From positions 369,804,831 to 369,868,830 of the forward strand of contig CM041778.1 in the NCBI GenBank assembly GCA_023374045.1: 64,000 nt of DNA, given 5' to 3'. Within the stretch, counting starts at the first letter, position 1. The number at the start of each line of letters is the position of its first letter. Origin of the DNA: Limonium bicolor. Lineage: Eukaryota > Streptophyta > Magnoliopsida > Caryophyllales > Plumbaginaceae. The translations under genes were made by a program, and so were the position numbers. Below, in pieces: positions 10,623 to 22,923 of this stretch. The notes below the pieces were generated by a model. It was not told where the DNA came from. It made no database searches and was given only the letters and a program-made list of their open reading frames with translations.

Positions 10623-11107
10623 TTTTTTTTTTTAGTTTTTTTTTTTAGCTCTACATGTTTTCCAACACAACCCAATTTACAATCGCATATACAACCTGTA
10701 CAGGGCATCCAACTGGTATTGCCCTTTGATAACCAACCACACTATATGACCATAAACCAAGTTCAATTTGAATTGCAACATTGAAAACGAATTCAAAAAA
10801 CCCGTTCAAACTTTCAAAAATAAGAGAGAGTTGAACTTTACAAACTTTGAGAGTCTACGTTGCTTCAGCAAACAAAAGTGTAAGTCTAACTACACTAAGG
10901 ATAAGATCTAAGAAACACTCAAGTAATTTTACACCAAAACTGCGATAAATGATCTCTTACAAAGTCCAGATCCACTTGGAATACGTGACCCCTGCTTTTG
11001 TGAAAAAAGAAACGATCTGTCCATAAAAAGAAACTGATCATCATTAGTACACACAATTTTATTTAAAATGCAATAACTTTAACTAAACTTTGATTGGTAT
11101 GGGTTAC

Positions 11108-14100
11108 CTTGTCATCATCAAGCGTGTCAATATTTTGTACAATCTCATACATGTACCGCATCACGTAATAGCCACAGCTCCGTGAATCAGGCTGTTTAGG
11201 ACACTGTCATCACACCATCCATGGATTACCAACTTTAGACAGATCAAGAAATTAAACGTTTAACTTTAATACAAAAATGCATGCATAAATTAAATGATTA
11301 CTTACACGTATGTATTGGAAGTTCAAGATGGAGAATGGTTTCTTCTCATCACTTAAACCAAGCTTATGGCCCCTGCATAAATACAACATTTTAAAATGAA
11401 GCCATTTATTGCCAATAATCCAGACAAGCTTAAAATAAATACAAAATGCATTAAAATTTTAAATACTCACTCCTTCAAATATTTCTCTACAGCGATCTCT
11501 CGAAGGTCATCAGCGCCCAATGGGTCTAGTATCAACACGCATGAGGTGTCGATACACAACACCATCAACATCCAATGATTGCTACCACAGGTAAAACAAA
11601 GAATGTTTTGTAGAACAATATTTTTAATTATCACATAATGTAATTAGGAAGCAAAAAATTCCAGTTATTGTGTACTTACATCTGATGATATGGGATCAGC
11701 AAATATTTTCTTCTTCGCAGTACAAATCCCTGCCTCACGTGCTGTGCACATCCTTGCTCATCCAATGCGGCCTGACTTGCTGACATCAATTGCGGACACA
11801 AGAAAGAGATGGCAATAATCTCTTGTTCGCTATCAGTCTAGTAGTCAAACACCTAAACAACATTTTTTCATAAGATATGTTAAATAGCTTAAAAAATGAA
11901 AGATAATTTAATAATTTAAAAGATACTTACACACAATAGGCCTGAATCACAGAGATGTTAAGCAGGTCTCCCATCAAAAATTCTCTTAGATCGCTCACGG
12001 TAATCATCAGATCTCTGGGCTCGGGGAGTGGAAAACATGCTTAGACACTTTCATGTTGAAGTTGGTGACAGACTGCGGCTTCGTCATGAAAAAGTCATAC
12101 AACATTTTTGTTTGTCTGTCAACTTCTTCAGATACTTGGGTGTCAGAATGGGGGATCTCCTAGGAGTCATATCGAAAGGTTTCACCACTTCCTTTCTCAC
12201 ACTCTGACTCTCCTCATTTGATTTCACAACTTCCTTCCCCTTATCCACTTTCCTCTTCTTAACCGGTCTTAATTCCTTATCAATCTAATAGTATACAAAA
12301 TTTAAATAATAAACATATCAGTCAACAGTCAAGTTAAAAACTAAACAGTAAGCATGTAAATAGTTTACCTTGTCACTGACATCAATGAGAGAATATGGCC
12401 ATGGAACAACTGAAGATTGTGCTTGACCTATTTTACTCCACTGATTCCACTCCAACGGAAGCGGAGAGTCCTCATGGCCTCGCACAAGGTCGTCTACCAT
12501 CACACGAGCGTGAAGGTGGGATGAGCTTGAAATGTACTATACTGTTCGGTCCGGTCTGTAAAACCCGACCGTATGCAACATGCACAGTCTCACCATCCAA
12601 CACTTGAAACAGATGGCATGATTTAGCCACCTACATCAACTCACAACAGTAAGCAAGGTAATAAAATTATATTGTTTTAAAAGTAATGTTAAAATAACTA
12701 AGGAGGAAAAAAGAACAAACCGGAAGGTTTTGATAAGGAAATGTGTCTCTGGTAGAAGAAGAAGGTGCAGGATGATCGACCATCGGAGTATCCGCCGTCG
12801 TGGTAGGAGCAGACGTCGGTGTAGGATCATCGACCAGAGTATCCGCCGTCGTGGTAGGAGCAGACGTCGGTCTAGCAGTAGGTGCCGGTGTAGGAGACGC
12901 GGCCACTGTCGATGTATCCGTCGTCGCGGTAGGAGCAGACACCGGTGTAGGAGTAGGTGTCGGTGTAGGAGCATGCACCTGGCCCAATACTAAAGCCTCA
13001 AGTCTTCGCAGGCGCTCCTCGTAGGCTTGACGCTCCTCAGCGTGACGTCTTCCACTCATGCACGTTCTTGCACCCGTGCATCCACCATTCTCTCTATCAT
13101 TTCAGCCTGTGATACTCTCGATCGAGACGAAGGAAACACGTCTTTTTGGCGAACTTCCCCTCCTAGCCCCCGCACTCGCCCTGGATGATCCTTTTGCCCA
13201 AGGGCCTTATTCAGTGGATCATCCTGAGACGGAGGGGCCGGAACCATCTCCCATCGCTCAGTAGATCCAGACTATTTTAAATTACAAAAATATTAGAAAT
13301 GAACTTACTAATTAGTAAACAACAACTTTTAAAAATATATACTTACAATCTTTGAAGCCAACTCAGCAGTCTCGCTCTACGGGAACACATATACTCCCTC
13401 GTCATTTTTCTTCATGCGACCCAGCATAAATGTCTGCACCCTACTTGCATCGTCAACATTATCAATAACTGACTGAGTGCCGTCTTCATTAGTTTTCGTC
13501 AGTAAGCCCTCGCTCTTCCACTTCTCCAAGCGCCCCGTATATCCAGCTCGCCCCATGAAGTGCTTATATATATTCTTCGCCCGGTTACGTCTCGCTTGTT
13601 CTTGACGTAACTGTTACAAAATTTGTATATTTGTAAGTTATACATAATAAAAAAATATTTGTTAAATTTTATTCCTTAAATAATTAAGAAAAAATAATTG
13701 TAAAAGTACCTTAAACTCTTCAGTCTGGCGATGGTCGTAGAATATCTTCCAGTCCTCCTCCGTGATCATACCATCATACACTACCCACGGCGGTGACCTC
13801 TTGGAGCCCGCTTTGGTAATCCAACTATCTACCAACCGATGCTTGAACTGTCGCAGCGATGTCGTTAGAAGTGATTCAATCTTCGTCCGAAGTTCATCCG
13901 CGACTTTGTACCGCTTCTTCACCATCTGCCACATGATGTCTTTGTCTGCCTTTTCTTGATCCTTCCAATCCTTATTAATCGAGCAATGTGATTTTACCAT
14001 CAATCCCAAGTAAGAAGCAAACTGCTTCTGCCACCAGAATGTCGAGAATGTCGGAGGTACTTGTCCCAGACCAAATCGATGGGAGAATCCTTCTTCACCT

Positions 14101-14238
14101 TCAACCCAGGTCGGTCCACGTCCCTTCCGAGGGTTTTGCGAAGTAGATGCAGCTGGTGGTTCTTCAGCAGGGACGTCATCGTCAATATCATCCAACCCCA
14201 ACAGTAAGTCCTATTCGACTCTATCGTCAGGATCCATA
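11108..14238 (-). pseudogene. CACTA second gene: plant transposase (Ptta/En/Spm-like) with C-terminal Ulp1/C48 peptidase
   Basis: Multi-exon minus-strand gene. The N-terminal exon (ATG at 14236-14238) encodes an acidic start, then the region WVEGEEGFSHRFGLGQVPP and a helical transposase-like domain (13718-14201). The next exon (about 13340-13615) has RAKNIYKHFMGRAGYTGRLE. A Pro-Thr repeat exon lies at 12724-13059. The C-terminal exons form a C48 cysteine-peptidase core: His in NHWMLMV and Asp in LILDPLG (exon about 11471-11581), then Gln and Cys in QCPKQPDSRSCGYYVMRY (exon about 11108-11204). All catalytic residues are present. In-frame stops occur at codon 9 of the first coding exon and near 13380, so this copy is broken. 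Ulp1 domains are known passengers of some plant CACTA and Mutator elements. Confidence 0.72.
12745..13000 (-). repeat. Pro-Thr-coding minisatellite in the CACTA second gene
   Basis: Imperfect repeats of GTCGTGGTAGGAGCAGACGTC and GTAGGAGTAGGTGTCGGTG encode a Thr/Pro/Ala-rich linker on the minus strand. Long open frames on the plus strand here are by-products. Confidence 0.7.
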
Positions 14239-14363
14239 ATCTGAAAAATAATCAATAATTAACAAGGTTAATACGAACATCTACTGAATCAAATGTTGAA
14301 ACATGACAAAAATGAATATATATAATATATATAATATTGTCAATCAACTTACAAAATAACATT

Positions 14364-17300
14364 TCATCGTTCAATCCACAATCCTTCATTGTGGTCGGAC
14401 CTTCGATATTCAAAATTAGTTACATTATCTACCTCCATCGGCAACCGAATAGGTACATCTGTTTCATCTTCACAGTCGTATTCATCCTCATCAACAATAT
14501 TATCAATCCCAACTATCGATCTTTTACTCTGCATTACAATAGACCATCTGGGATTACACTGATCACGACAGTAGAATACTTGTTTTGCCTTTGATGCAAC
14601 AATAAAGGGTTCATCAGTAGGAGCCGCTGTCGTTAAATCAACTAGCTTCATACCATGATCCTCCTCACGATATCCCTGTTTGTTGTCCACCCATTTGCAA
14701 CGAAATACGCAAGTTTCATAACTAGTGTAATTCAAGACCCAATATCCTCAATAACACCATAATATTCGTTCTTCAGTGTATTACGACTTGTTCCTGTGAA
14801 AATGTCTTGTGAAGCGATAAGATGCACACCACTGTTCTGGTTTGTCGATTTACAATCTTGACGTTCAGTGTAAAAAGAAAATCCATTTACATCATATCCT
14901 TCATAAGACAACACATCGAGATTTGGACCAAGTGCCAACAACTGGATCATTTCATCCACGTTCCTTGAATCTTCATCAACACCTTCTGTCTGAACCACTT
15001 AACAAATGTTGCATCTCTTTTTTAATTTGGCATTACTCATCGTTGGGTGTTTTGTTTTGAGGTAGGCTAGGTGTGCATCGAAATACGGTTCAACACTTCA
15101 GAATGATTCAACACAACCAGATGTGCCTTGTTCAATGTATCAATATCAACTCTGCATTTTTTTCCCACAGGTACCAACCCCTTTAAGCCTGCCATCATGT
15201 CTTGCTTTTGGTAATCCAATAACATCAACACCGTGTAAGTAGTGAGTGCAGAAGTCAACTACTCCTCTGTTACTGTCCCTTCAATTATGCTTCCCTCTGG
15301 ACGCCGACGGTTTTTCATTTCTTTTTCAGTATACCCATATATCTCTCAAACGGATACATGTGTCGAAGGTATAACAGACCACAATGTTTGATCTCTCTGA
15401 CAAGATGAACAAGTAGATGCACCATAATATCAAAAAACGAAGGAGGAAAATACATTTCCAACTGACACATGGTGATCACAAGGTCATTCTGTAGTTTATC
15501 CAGTGTCTCCACATCAAGCACTTTACACGAAATTCCTTTGAAGAAAACACATAAATTTGTAATAGTTTTCCTGACATCAGCTGGAAGGATCCCACGGATT
15601 GCAACCGGAAGTAAGTGCTGCATCAGCACATGATAGTCGTGAGACTTCATCCCTACCAATTTAAGATCAGACATTGATACCAAACTTGATATGTTCGATG
15701 AGTAACAGATGGCACTTTAATATGACGAAGAGAACTACAAAAACTTATTTTCTCTTCTTTGGATAATGTATGACAAGCGGGAGGCAAGAATGTTCTTTTC
15801 CCTCTTTGTTGTGGCGCGAGTTCTTCTCGTATACCCAATTCAACCAGATCTTTTCTACCCTTTAAATGGTCTTTTGTCTTTCCTTTCACGTTTAGTAGTG
15901 TCGCAGTTACACTTTCACCAATGTTTTTCTCCACGTGCATAGCATCAATGCAATGTCTCACCTCTAAATGTTGCCAATATTCAAGTTCCCAAAATATTGA
16001 TTTTTTCTTCCAGATGCTCTTTTCAGTGGCTTTAATTGGTGGACCGAAGTTGTTCACAACATTCTTCAACTGATTGTAAGTCTCAGCAGCAGATAGTGGT
16101 GGTCGTGCGACTGCATGATCCGTTTTTCCATCAAACTCTTTTGTCATCTTACGGTATTTGTGACCTTTCGGGAGGAATTTCCGATGGCCCATGTACACAT
16201 TTTTTCCACTGTGTTTTAACCGTATACTGCAAGTTCTATCTCCACATATAGGGCACGCTAGAGCTCCTTTAATTGTGTATCCCGAGAGGTTGCCGTATGC
16301 AGGGAAATCATTGATTGTACAAAACAACATAGCCCGGAGCGTGAAGTTTTCCATACCGTATGAATCATACACTGTCGCACCTTCATTCCACAACAATTGT
16401 AAATCGTCAATAAGTGGTTGCAAAAACACATCAATTTTGTTTCCCGGTTGTTTTGGACCCGATATCAACAGAGAGAGGAGAATATGTCTGGGTTTCATAC
16501 ACAACCATGGCGGCAGATTGTATATTGTCAATAAAACAGGCCAAGTACTGTGTATACTGCTCAAAGTGCCATAAGGGTTCATCCCATCAGTGCATAAACC
16601 AAGTCTTAAGTTCCTTGGGTCTGTACCGAATTGAGGGTATATTCTGTCAATGTTTCTCCATTGTGGTGAATCGGCTGGATGTCTCAATTTACCATCATCC
16701 TTTCTATGGGTAGCATGCCATCGGAGGTTCTCAGCATCTTTCTGAACTGCAAACAAACGTTTGAATCGGGGAATTATCGGTAGATACCACAACACCTTCG
16801 CAGGAGAACCCACTTTAGTGCTTATGTGGTTTCTCTCACCCTTTTTTACATAGCGTGATTCCCCACATTCAGAGCAATGGTCATCCAACTCATTCTCCTT
16901 CCAGTACAACATACACCCATTTGGACAAGCATGTATTTTTTTATATTCCATACCCATCGGACACATTAACTTCTTTGCTTCATAAGTTGTTGTGGGTATC
17001 ACATTGTCCTTTGGTAGTACATCCTTCAGCAGTTGTAAAAGATCTGTAAAACTGACATCACTCCATCCATGTCTCGCCTTCAGATTGAATAGTTTTAGGA
17101 CAACGCTCAATTTGTTTTGTTTTGCGTATCACATCCACTGTACAACGGTTCCTTTGATGCTTGCATCAGATTTTCGAATGTTTTGGGTTTGTTGGAAAAA
17201 TGTTGTTCAACATCTTCCATCATTGCATTAAGGTCCTCCTGATCATCTGAATCACTAACTAGTGAATCATCTTGAGTATCCCCAAAATCGTGTGAAGCAT

Positions 17301-17610
17301 CCATTTCTGATTGTTCTGCAACGACGTTATCAGCACATTCAAACACTTGTACTGAATGTTGACCATGCAGTATTGTTATGGCTTCATAATCTTCTGTAAA
17401 CCCTCTGCGAATCAGATGATCCTTAATCTTGTCCACACCTCGGTATTTGAAGTCGTTCTTGCAATCGACACAAGGACATCGAATATATCCCTTATCCCTT
17501 GGTTTAAGATTGTCAACAAGGACTTTGCAAAATTTATTGACCCCTTCTAGGTACTTGATGTCCAATCTGTCACTGTACATCACTGAGCGCCATCCTTTTT
17601 CAACACACAC
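14364..17610 (-). pseudogene. CACTA TNP2-like transposase, frameshifted
   Basis: Domains in order: an N-terminal transposase-associated domain (17107-17610; CPCVDCKN, HLIRRGFTEDY), the TNP2 transposase core (15653-17110; MCPMGMEYKKIHACPNGCMLYW, HPADSPQWRNID, LRLGLCTDGMNPYG, ACPICG, CIDAMHVEKNI), a DUF4218-like part (15315-15683; SHDYHVLMQHLLPVAIRG, LVREIKHCG) and a DUF4216-like C-terminal part (14364-14998; VFYCRDQCNPRWSIVM). The frame breaks near 17108, where an ACAAA unit is repeated, again near 15670, and further downstream. Some breaks after 15260 may be introns. The domains are well preserved, so inactivation seems recent or partly artefactual. Confidence 0.88.
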
Positions 17611-17709
17611 CAGATGTCGTGAACTCGTTCCATTGATCTCCTCTTTTTTTATTTACAGATTTAACAACCTAAACCTATCCAATCACCTTCGATCTCACCT
17701 AGGAACAAG

Positions 17710-17885
17710 TTAATAATATACAGTAGTTCAGTGATAATTTCGGCAGCATTACCCTACAGTTCTCCTAGTGTAGATATATATATATATGATATATATATCG
17801 TTTCAATTCATATATATATATGTACACTAGAAGAACACTAGGGTAATGCTGCTGAAATTATCACTGAACTACTGTATATTATTAA
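17710..17885. mobile_element. Hairpin MITE inside the CACTA element
   Basis: A 176-bp inverted repeat starts TTAATAATATACAG and ends with its exact complement CTGTATATTATTAA. The arms pair for about 60 bp around a core of TA repeats. TTA/TAA at the edges would fit a Tourist-like (PIF/Harbinger) target site. It lies about 100 bp upstream of the transposase start, where the CACTA leader or a first intron would be. Confidence 0.85.
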
Positions 17886-20675
17886 CTCATTCACAACCTA
17901 GATGGTGAGATCAAAGGTCATTGGACAGTCCCAACAGGGACTATCTAAGACATACCTCTATCAGGTAAATCTCAGACAGGTAATTCTATGTTTGAATTGA
18001 TTTTCCATTGTTTAATAGAAAAACAAAAATAAATTGAAACGTTTTAAATACCAACCTGATGAGTACTGGATGGTCAGCTAGCGCAGACAACACAGAAGAA
18101 GGAGAAGTAGAAATGCTCTTGCGTAGTATAAACATATTCAATGAAATTAGAATAAGATTTTAATTTTATAAAAACTTGAATAATTGAACATATTAAACCA
18201 ACGAACATAGCTAATGTTATTATCGGTTATTTTTGCTCTCCTCGTCTTAATTCGATTGTATTCTACCTCAGAGCAACCTGCAAGAGATGAAAAAATTGAA
18301 ACTGTAAGTAATTATGAAGAAAGTTAAATTCGATGGAATTAGAATCAGCTTAAATTCTGGAAAAAAATTGGCATGACCTTTGCGTATTTTTAGATACTTC
18401 ACATTTTTTAAGGCAGAAACAAACACAGTAGCAGCAACATTTATTCTTAGCAAACCATACAAATTATTATCAGACAGACAAGTATGATATAAATGTATAT
18501 ATAATATATGATCAATGAACAAAAACAACCACCCCATTTCAACTTAATCTCACATTTCACCACACTATGCAAATATATATTCTAATGATTGCAGAATACA
18601 AGTAGAATTTAGTATACGTTTATTCGTGACAATATATAAGTATTTGTTTCTAAAATCATAATCAGAAACGCAAGTGTTTTACCGTGGGTTCTGATCAGGC
18701 AAACCGGTGGCAGAGGTTGACAGCAACAGATAGTGCGACAAGTAGACAATCCGACCGTGTGTAGTGACACCTTTCAATAAAAGTAGATAAGGTTAAATTA
18801 TGGAAAAAAATTTGGCTTGACCATTGTTTTTTGGATATTCCACACTTTTTCGGCAAAAGCAAACACAATAGCAGCATCAGAAAGACTACTACGAAAACCA
18901 TTTCATTTTCCCCTACATAAACAAACATTTAAGAGAACTGTAGAGAATCTTTTTCATTATTTATTCCCTTTCTGCTTCCATTTTGTTTTCTGTGCCAATA
19001 CAAACACCTCCCCTAAAATTATCAAAACAAACAACAATTGACAAAATCATTCCTAAAGCAAACATCCTGTACAAAATATAATCAATGAATCATCCCTAAG
19101 AAGAAAATTTCAAGTAAATTATTAGGTCAACATTCATAGAATTGTTGATGTGGTTATGCACTAATAATGCTTCTTTTATTATATAAGATTTATCCACAAA
19201 CACTTCATAACTAATTCTTATTAGTAAGAAAATATAAGTTGTTTTGTAACTATTACAATATAAGTACAACAAAATTAATAATATTGCAACAATTATAACA
19301 CCCGCAAGAATAATAGCAACAAACAGTAACACTTACAACAATATTAATACACCACCAACAATAATACGGATAGTAATAATTTCATCACAAAACAGCCATT
19401 GTAACACCAACAACAACACTAACAACAACAAAAACAAAGACAATATCCATATCATATCTATAATTTGCTATGTTCGGACATACACCAAATCTCATACATT
19501 GCTTATCACCTTTGATTCAATTATATAAGGACAAATGCAATTTTTTTCCCTTCAAAAAACAAACAATATAAAATAAGATTTTAAGAAAAGCATTGGGAAG
19601 AAGTTCAACTTATGAATACTGAATACTGCGACTTCAATCAAGAAATGATAAGTTCATCTTAAAAGTTATAAAAACAATAAAAATGTATTGTGCAAGAGAT
19701 GAAAAAAATTAAACTGTGAGTAATTATGAAGAAGATATATAAGTTCTAAAATAATTGTAGGTGGCTCGGTTCGTATATCGTCATCAGAGGCAAAAAAATA
19801 TACTGCAAGCACCTATCGAGTGAATTATAATTATTTATTCAATAAAAAATTTGGCATGACCTACGCATATTTTTACATACTCCACACTTGTTACGCATAA
19901 CCAAACACAATAGACATCATATATATATATAAGAGTAAGGAGAGTGTTAGTCCTTGTATGCATTCTATCATTATTTCAATATCTACCCAATAAAAAAATT
20001 CAACCTGAAAACAACACCATCTAAATTAAAATACATTGATCAATCCAAAACTTCTAATTTAGCATAAACTGTATTTTATCAACCAAAGTATGCAGCTTAA
20101 GCAGACTTTCGATCCCTTTTCAGCAGAGAAAATCCCCCTGAGTGGGGGATGCAAAAACAATAGTTAAATAAGTTTAATATAGATCTTTTGACGCAAAATG
20201 TAACTAATGACACAAAATGTGACTAATGAATGCAACAATGCGAACCACACGTAAATGACTCAAAAGAATATTCTTCAACAGTAGTAAAAACATATGAGGT
20301 AGAATAGTATGCACATTCTATGTAGAAATATGTTGCAATAACTAGAATAACATATGCAAGAATTTGGCCAAAAGGAACCTCATTACTGAAGAAATATGGG
20401 CTATATTAGTTTTCCTTTTTGTAAACACTACTCATACACTGAATGCTTATCAGTGCTATAATATGGGTGAAGCAACACATATTTTGTAAACACCAAACAA
20501 CTGAGATCTTGCAACAAGTATTCTGTAAACACCAAACCGCTACATCATCTTCCACATTAGGAGTCACCAGCATATTCCATTGCACAATACAATAACACAA
20601 TGCAACTGACCCAGCCATAAAATTTAGCTACGCACTAATCAGTCACAAATCAGTTAAATCACTAGCTAGGGTTTA
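17886..20675. other. CACTA 5' leader/intron region, AT-rich
   Basis: Belongs to the CACTA between the transposase start and the GC-rich leader at 20676-21014. The sequence is AT-rich with related blocks at 18330-18420, 18800-18870 and 19850-19900 (AAAAATTTGGCATGACC, TACTCCACACTT), suggesting internal duplication. No coding region or RNA gene is supported. Confidence 0.55.
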
Positions 20676-21014
20676 TTAATTACCGGAGGTGGTGTTGGTA
20701 GGACGGCGATGGTGGCTGCGGTTGCGTGACGGTGGGAGGTTCGAGCTGGACGTGGCGGGACTCGACCGATTTGGAGATGCGGTGCGGGAGGAATCAGGGC
20801 GGGCGGCGCGGGAGGAAGCAGGCGACGGACATCGGGGCGACGGAGGAAGACGGAGCAACGGAGGAAGACGGGGCGACGACGGTGGCAACAGGCGGAGGAA
20901 GACGGGGCAAAGACTGGACGACGATTTGGAGTCGATGGGAATCGCCAGAGAAGAAAAATGACGGGCGCGAGGAAGAAGAAAGAGTCGACGCGTAAAAATA
21001 TTAATGAGCTTCAA
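20676..21014 (-). other. GC-rich CACTA 5' exon or leader
   Basis: An open frame of 112 codons, rich in Ser/Pro/Arg, stands out by base composition from AT-rich neighbours. It lies just inside the 5' subterminal repeats, where En/Spm-type elements have their promoter and untranslated first exon. Non-coding leader is the more likely reading. Confidence 0.45.
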
Positions 21015-21345
21015 ACCACGGTTTCAAGATAAAATCGTCGTTTAAAACATACGTGACACAACCAATAAACCATGGTTTCCCGAAACCGTGGTATATAATA
21101 TTTGGCGCAACCCATAAACGACGGTTCTAGTGGGAACCGTGATTTATATGCTAAGTCGTCCCACTATAAATGACGGTGTAGGTAGAACCGTCGTTATTAT
21201 TATCTAAGGTCGTGAACTAAAACGACGGTTTCATAAAGAACAGTGTTTATCTCTTAGACCGTGCGACATAAATGACGGGTATCCTTTTAACCGTGGTTTA
21301 AAAACTTTAAACGACGGTTATTTACTTAACCGTGGTTTAAAGGGT
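21010..21345. repeat. CACTA right subterminal repeat region
   Basis: Counterpart of 10288-10622, with repeated AACCACGGTTT, AAACGACGG and AACCGTGGT motifs in both orientations ending about 30 bp before the terminal inverted repeat. Confidence 0.85.
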
Positions 21346-21706
21346 GTCATTTAAAATCTTTTTTCTACTAGTGGTTAATGATATGATTATGTCAATTGTA
21401 ATTATTTAGTCATGATTATTGTGGCGATTGAATTTGGTGGTATATGTGGATTTTATTGAGACTATAAGGTGGATAATAACAATGAGTACAAGAATTATAA
21501 GAAAGATTATACCATGGTACATGTAGTGTAATACCCTTGAGGCTTACCTCCTACATCGATTGGAGGGGAGAACAAACCACTTCTTATATGGGTAGGGATA
21601 CCTCTCCTTTTTGTGAGGTCTTTTGAGGCTAGGAAACCCCGAGAACAAAACCGTGAGCTACGGCAAAGCGGACAATATCACAACAGTGGGATACTAGGTT
21701 GTTACC

Positions 21707-22923
21707 CACTCTCTATTCAGAAGATAACTACCTGAAATAGTTACCTCCTTAAAATGTCAATCAGGCATTTTTATCAATCTGGCAGTTTGCAATCGTTTAG
21801 TACTATCAAACATAGACATATCACAACTTGCTCCCGAGTCAATTATCCACTAGTTTTTCTTACTAATTAGAACATTAGTAGAATTCAAACAGTAAGATAA
21901 CTAAAATTGGTTAACCGTACCAACAAAACTGTACATTGTATCTTGCTTATTTTGACCAAAACAACTGGCTAATTGATTCAGTTGTTCTATAGTTAAACCC
22001 TGAATCGAAGATTCATGTTCAGTCTTATTCGAACTTGGCCTAACATTCCCATCTTCCACGAAAGCATTAACTGAAGCCTTCTTATTCTTTCAATACTTGT
22101 ATCCTTTAGGATATCCCCACTTTTGATAACAAGTATCTACACTATGACCTTTCTTCCCACAGTGTTTGCATAAAAGATCTCTTTGAATTTTCTTAACCGT
22201 GTTAATCTTCCATTTCAGGTCCATAGTCTGTTTGACTGAATTCACTAACAAACTGAAGTTTTCTTTATCTCCTATCGATTGTGCTGTAACTTCCTTCTGT
22301 TTTTCTTCTTGAATAAGAATATAATATGCTTGCTCTATCATCGGAAGCTTAGACATCATCAGGATGTTTCCTCTTATATGACTATAAGACTCGTCACGTC
22401 CCATCATAAGCTCGACAAGTTTCTGCTTCTGCAAAAACTCCTCAATTTGTTTCACACTTCCGCAAGTGCATTCTGGTAGATCAAACATTAGGGATTTCCC
22501 ATCCCAAAGAGTTTTTTTATTTTATGTAATAAGTAGTAATACTGTCGCCTGCCTGCTTAAGATGGGAAATGTCTCTATGAATTTGGAAAAATTGCGATCC
22601 ATTCGTGTTTCAAATCGCTCAATCAACTCCTCTCATAGATCTTTTGCTGAGCCAGCTATCATCACACTATGAGCGATTGAATCGTCTAGGGCATTCAGGA
22701 TCCACGATTGAACCAAGAAATTGCACCTCACCCATCGTGACAGTCTGCACTCTCCAGTTCTGGTTTCTTTACTTCTCCATTGACTAATCTCAGCTTATTC
22801 TTAGCTTTCAGAGATAAGACGTCCGTCTTCTTCCAGGTATGGAAATTTTTTCCGTTAAATTTCCCAGCGACAATCAACCTTGGATGATCGCTTGGATATA
22901 TGTAGAGAGGATCATTGCTCTCT
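21707..22923 (-). pseudogene. Copia middle piece: gag and protease, broken
   Basis: Minus strand from right: the gag N-terminal region (22728-22923; YPSDHPRLIVAGKFNGKNFHTW), gag core (about 22200-22700), a CCHC zinc knuckle (CKHCGKKGHSVDTC, about 22130-22180), and the aspartic protease motif WIIDSGAS (about 21826-21848). A stop follows in the protease (KMPD then stop) and others interrupt gag. The piece joins the 3' part at the CACTC duplication and the 5' part at TCTCT. Confidence 0.87.

Larger units (their letters stand above)
10252..21373 (-). mobile_element. CACTA (En/Spm-type) DNA transposon
   Basis: Terminal inverted repeats are CACTAGTGCAGAAAA (left, 10252) and CACTAGTAGAAAAAA (right end, reverse strand, ending 21373). 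GTT precedes the left end (10249-10251) and follows the right end (21374-21376), giving the 3-bp target duplication typical of the superfamily. The left terminus is tandemly repeated (second CACTAGTGTAGAAAA at 10271). Subterminal regions on both sides are filled with CCACGGTT/AACCGTGG motifs. Inside, on the minus strand, are a TNP2-like transposase (about 14364-17610) and a second gene with a plant-transposase domain and Ulp1 peptidase (about 11108-14238). Frameshifts and stops suggest this copy is not autonomous. Confidence 0.93.
9467..21706 (-). mobile_element. Insertion A: TRIM-like LTR element carrying a CACTA transposon
   Basis: A 12.2-kb block sits inside the copia protease/integrase linker and is flanked by CACTC (9462-9466 and 21707-21711). 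Removing it with one CACTC restores an uninterrupted copia frame across the site. The left part holds two tandem units, each with an LTR-like start (TGTAACACCCC at 9467; TATAACACCCC at 9782), and each ends with a primer-binding-site complement for initiator tRNA-Met (9768-9779 and 10059-10070). A PPT-like C-rich tract lies at 9662-9676. The right end (21527-21706) starts TGTAATACCC and ends GGTTGTTACC. The two outer ends look like LTRs in opposite orientation, so the original structure is unclear. The CACTA at 10252-21373 accounts for most of the length. Confidence 0.72.

Noticed and set aside
12730..13024. Arg- and Val/Gly-rich plus-strand frames
   Set aside because: Low-complexity shadows of the Pro-Thr repeat in the CACTA second gene.
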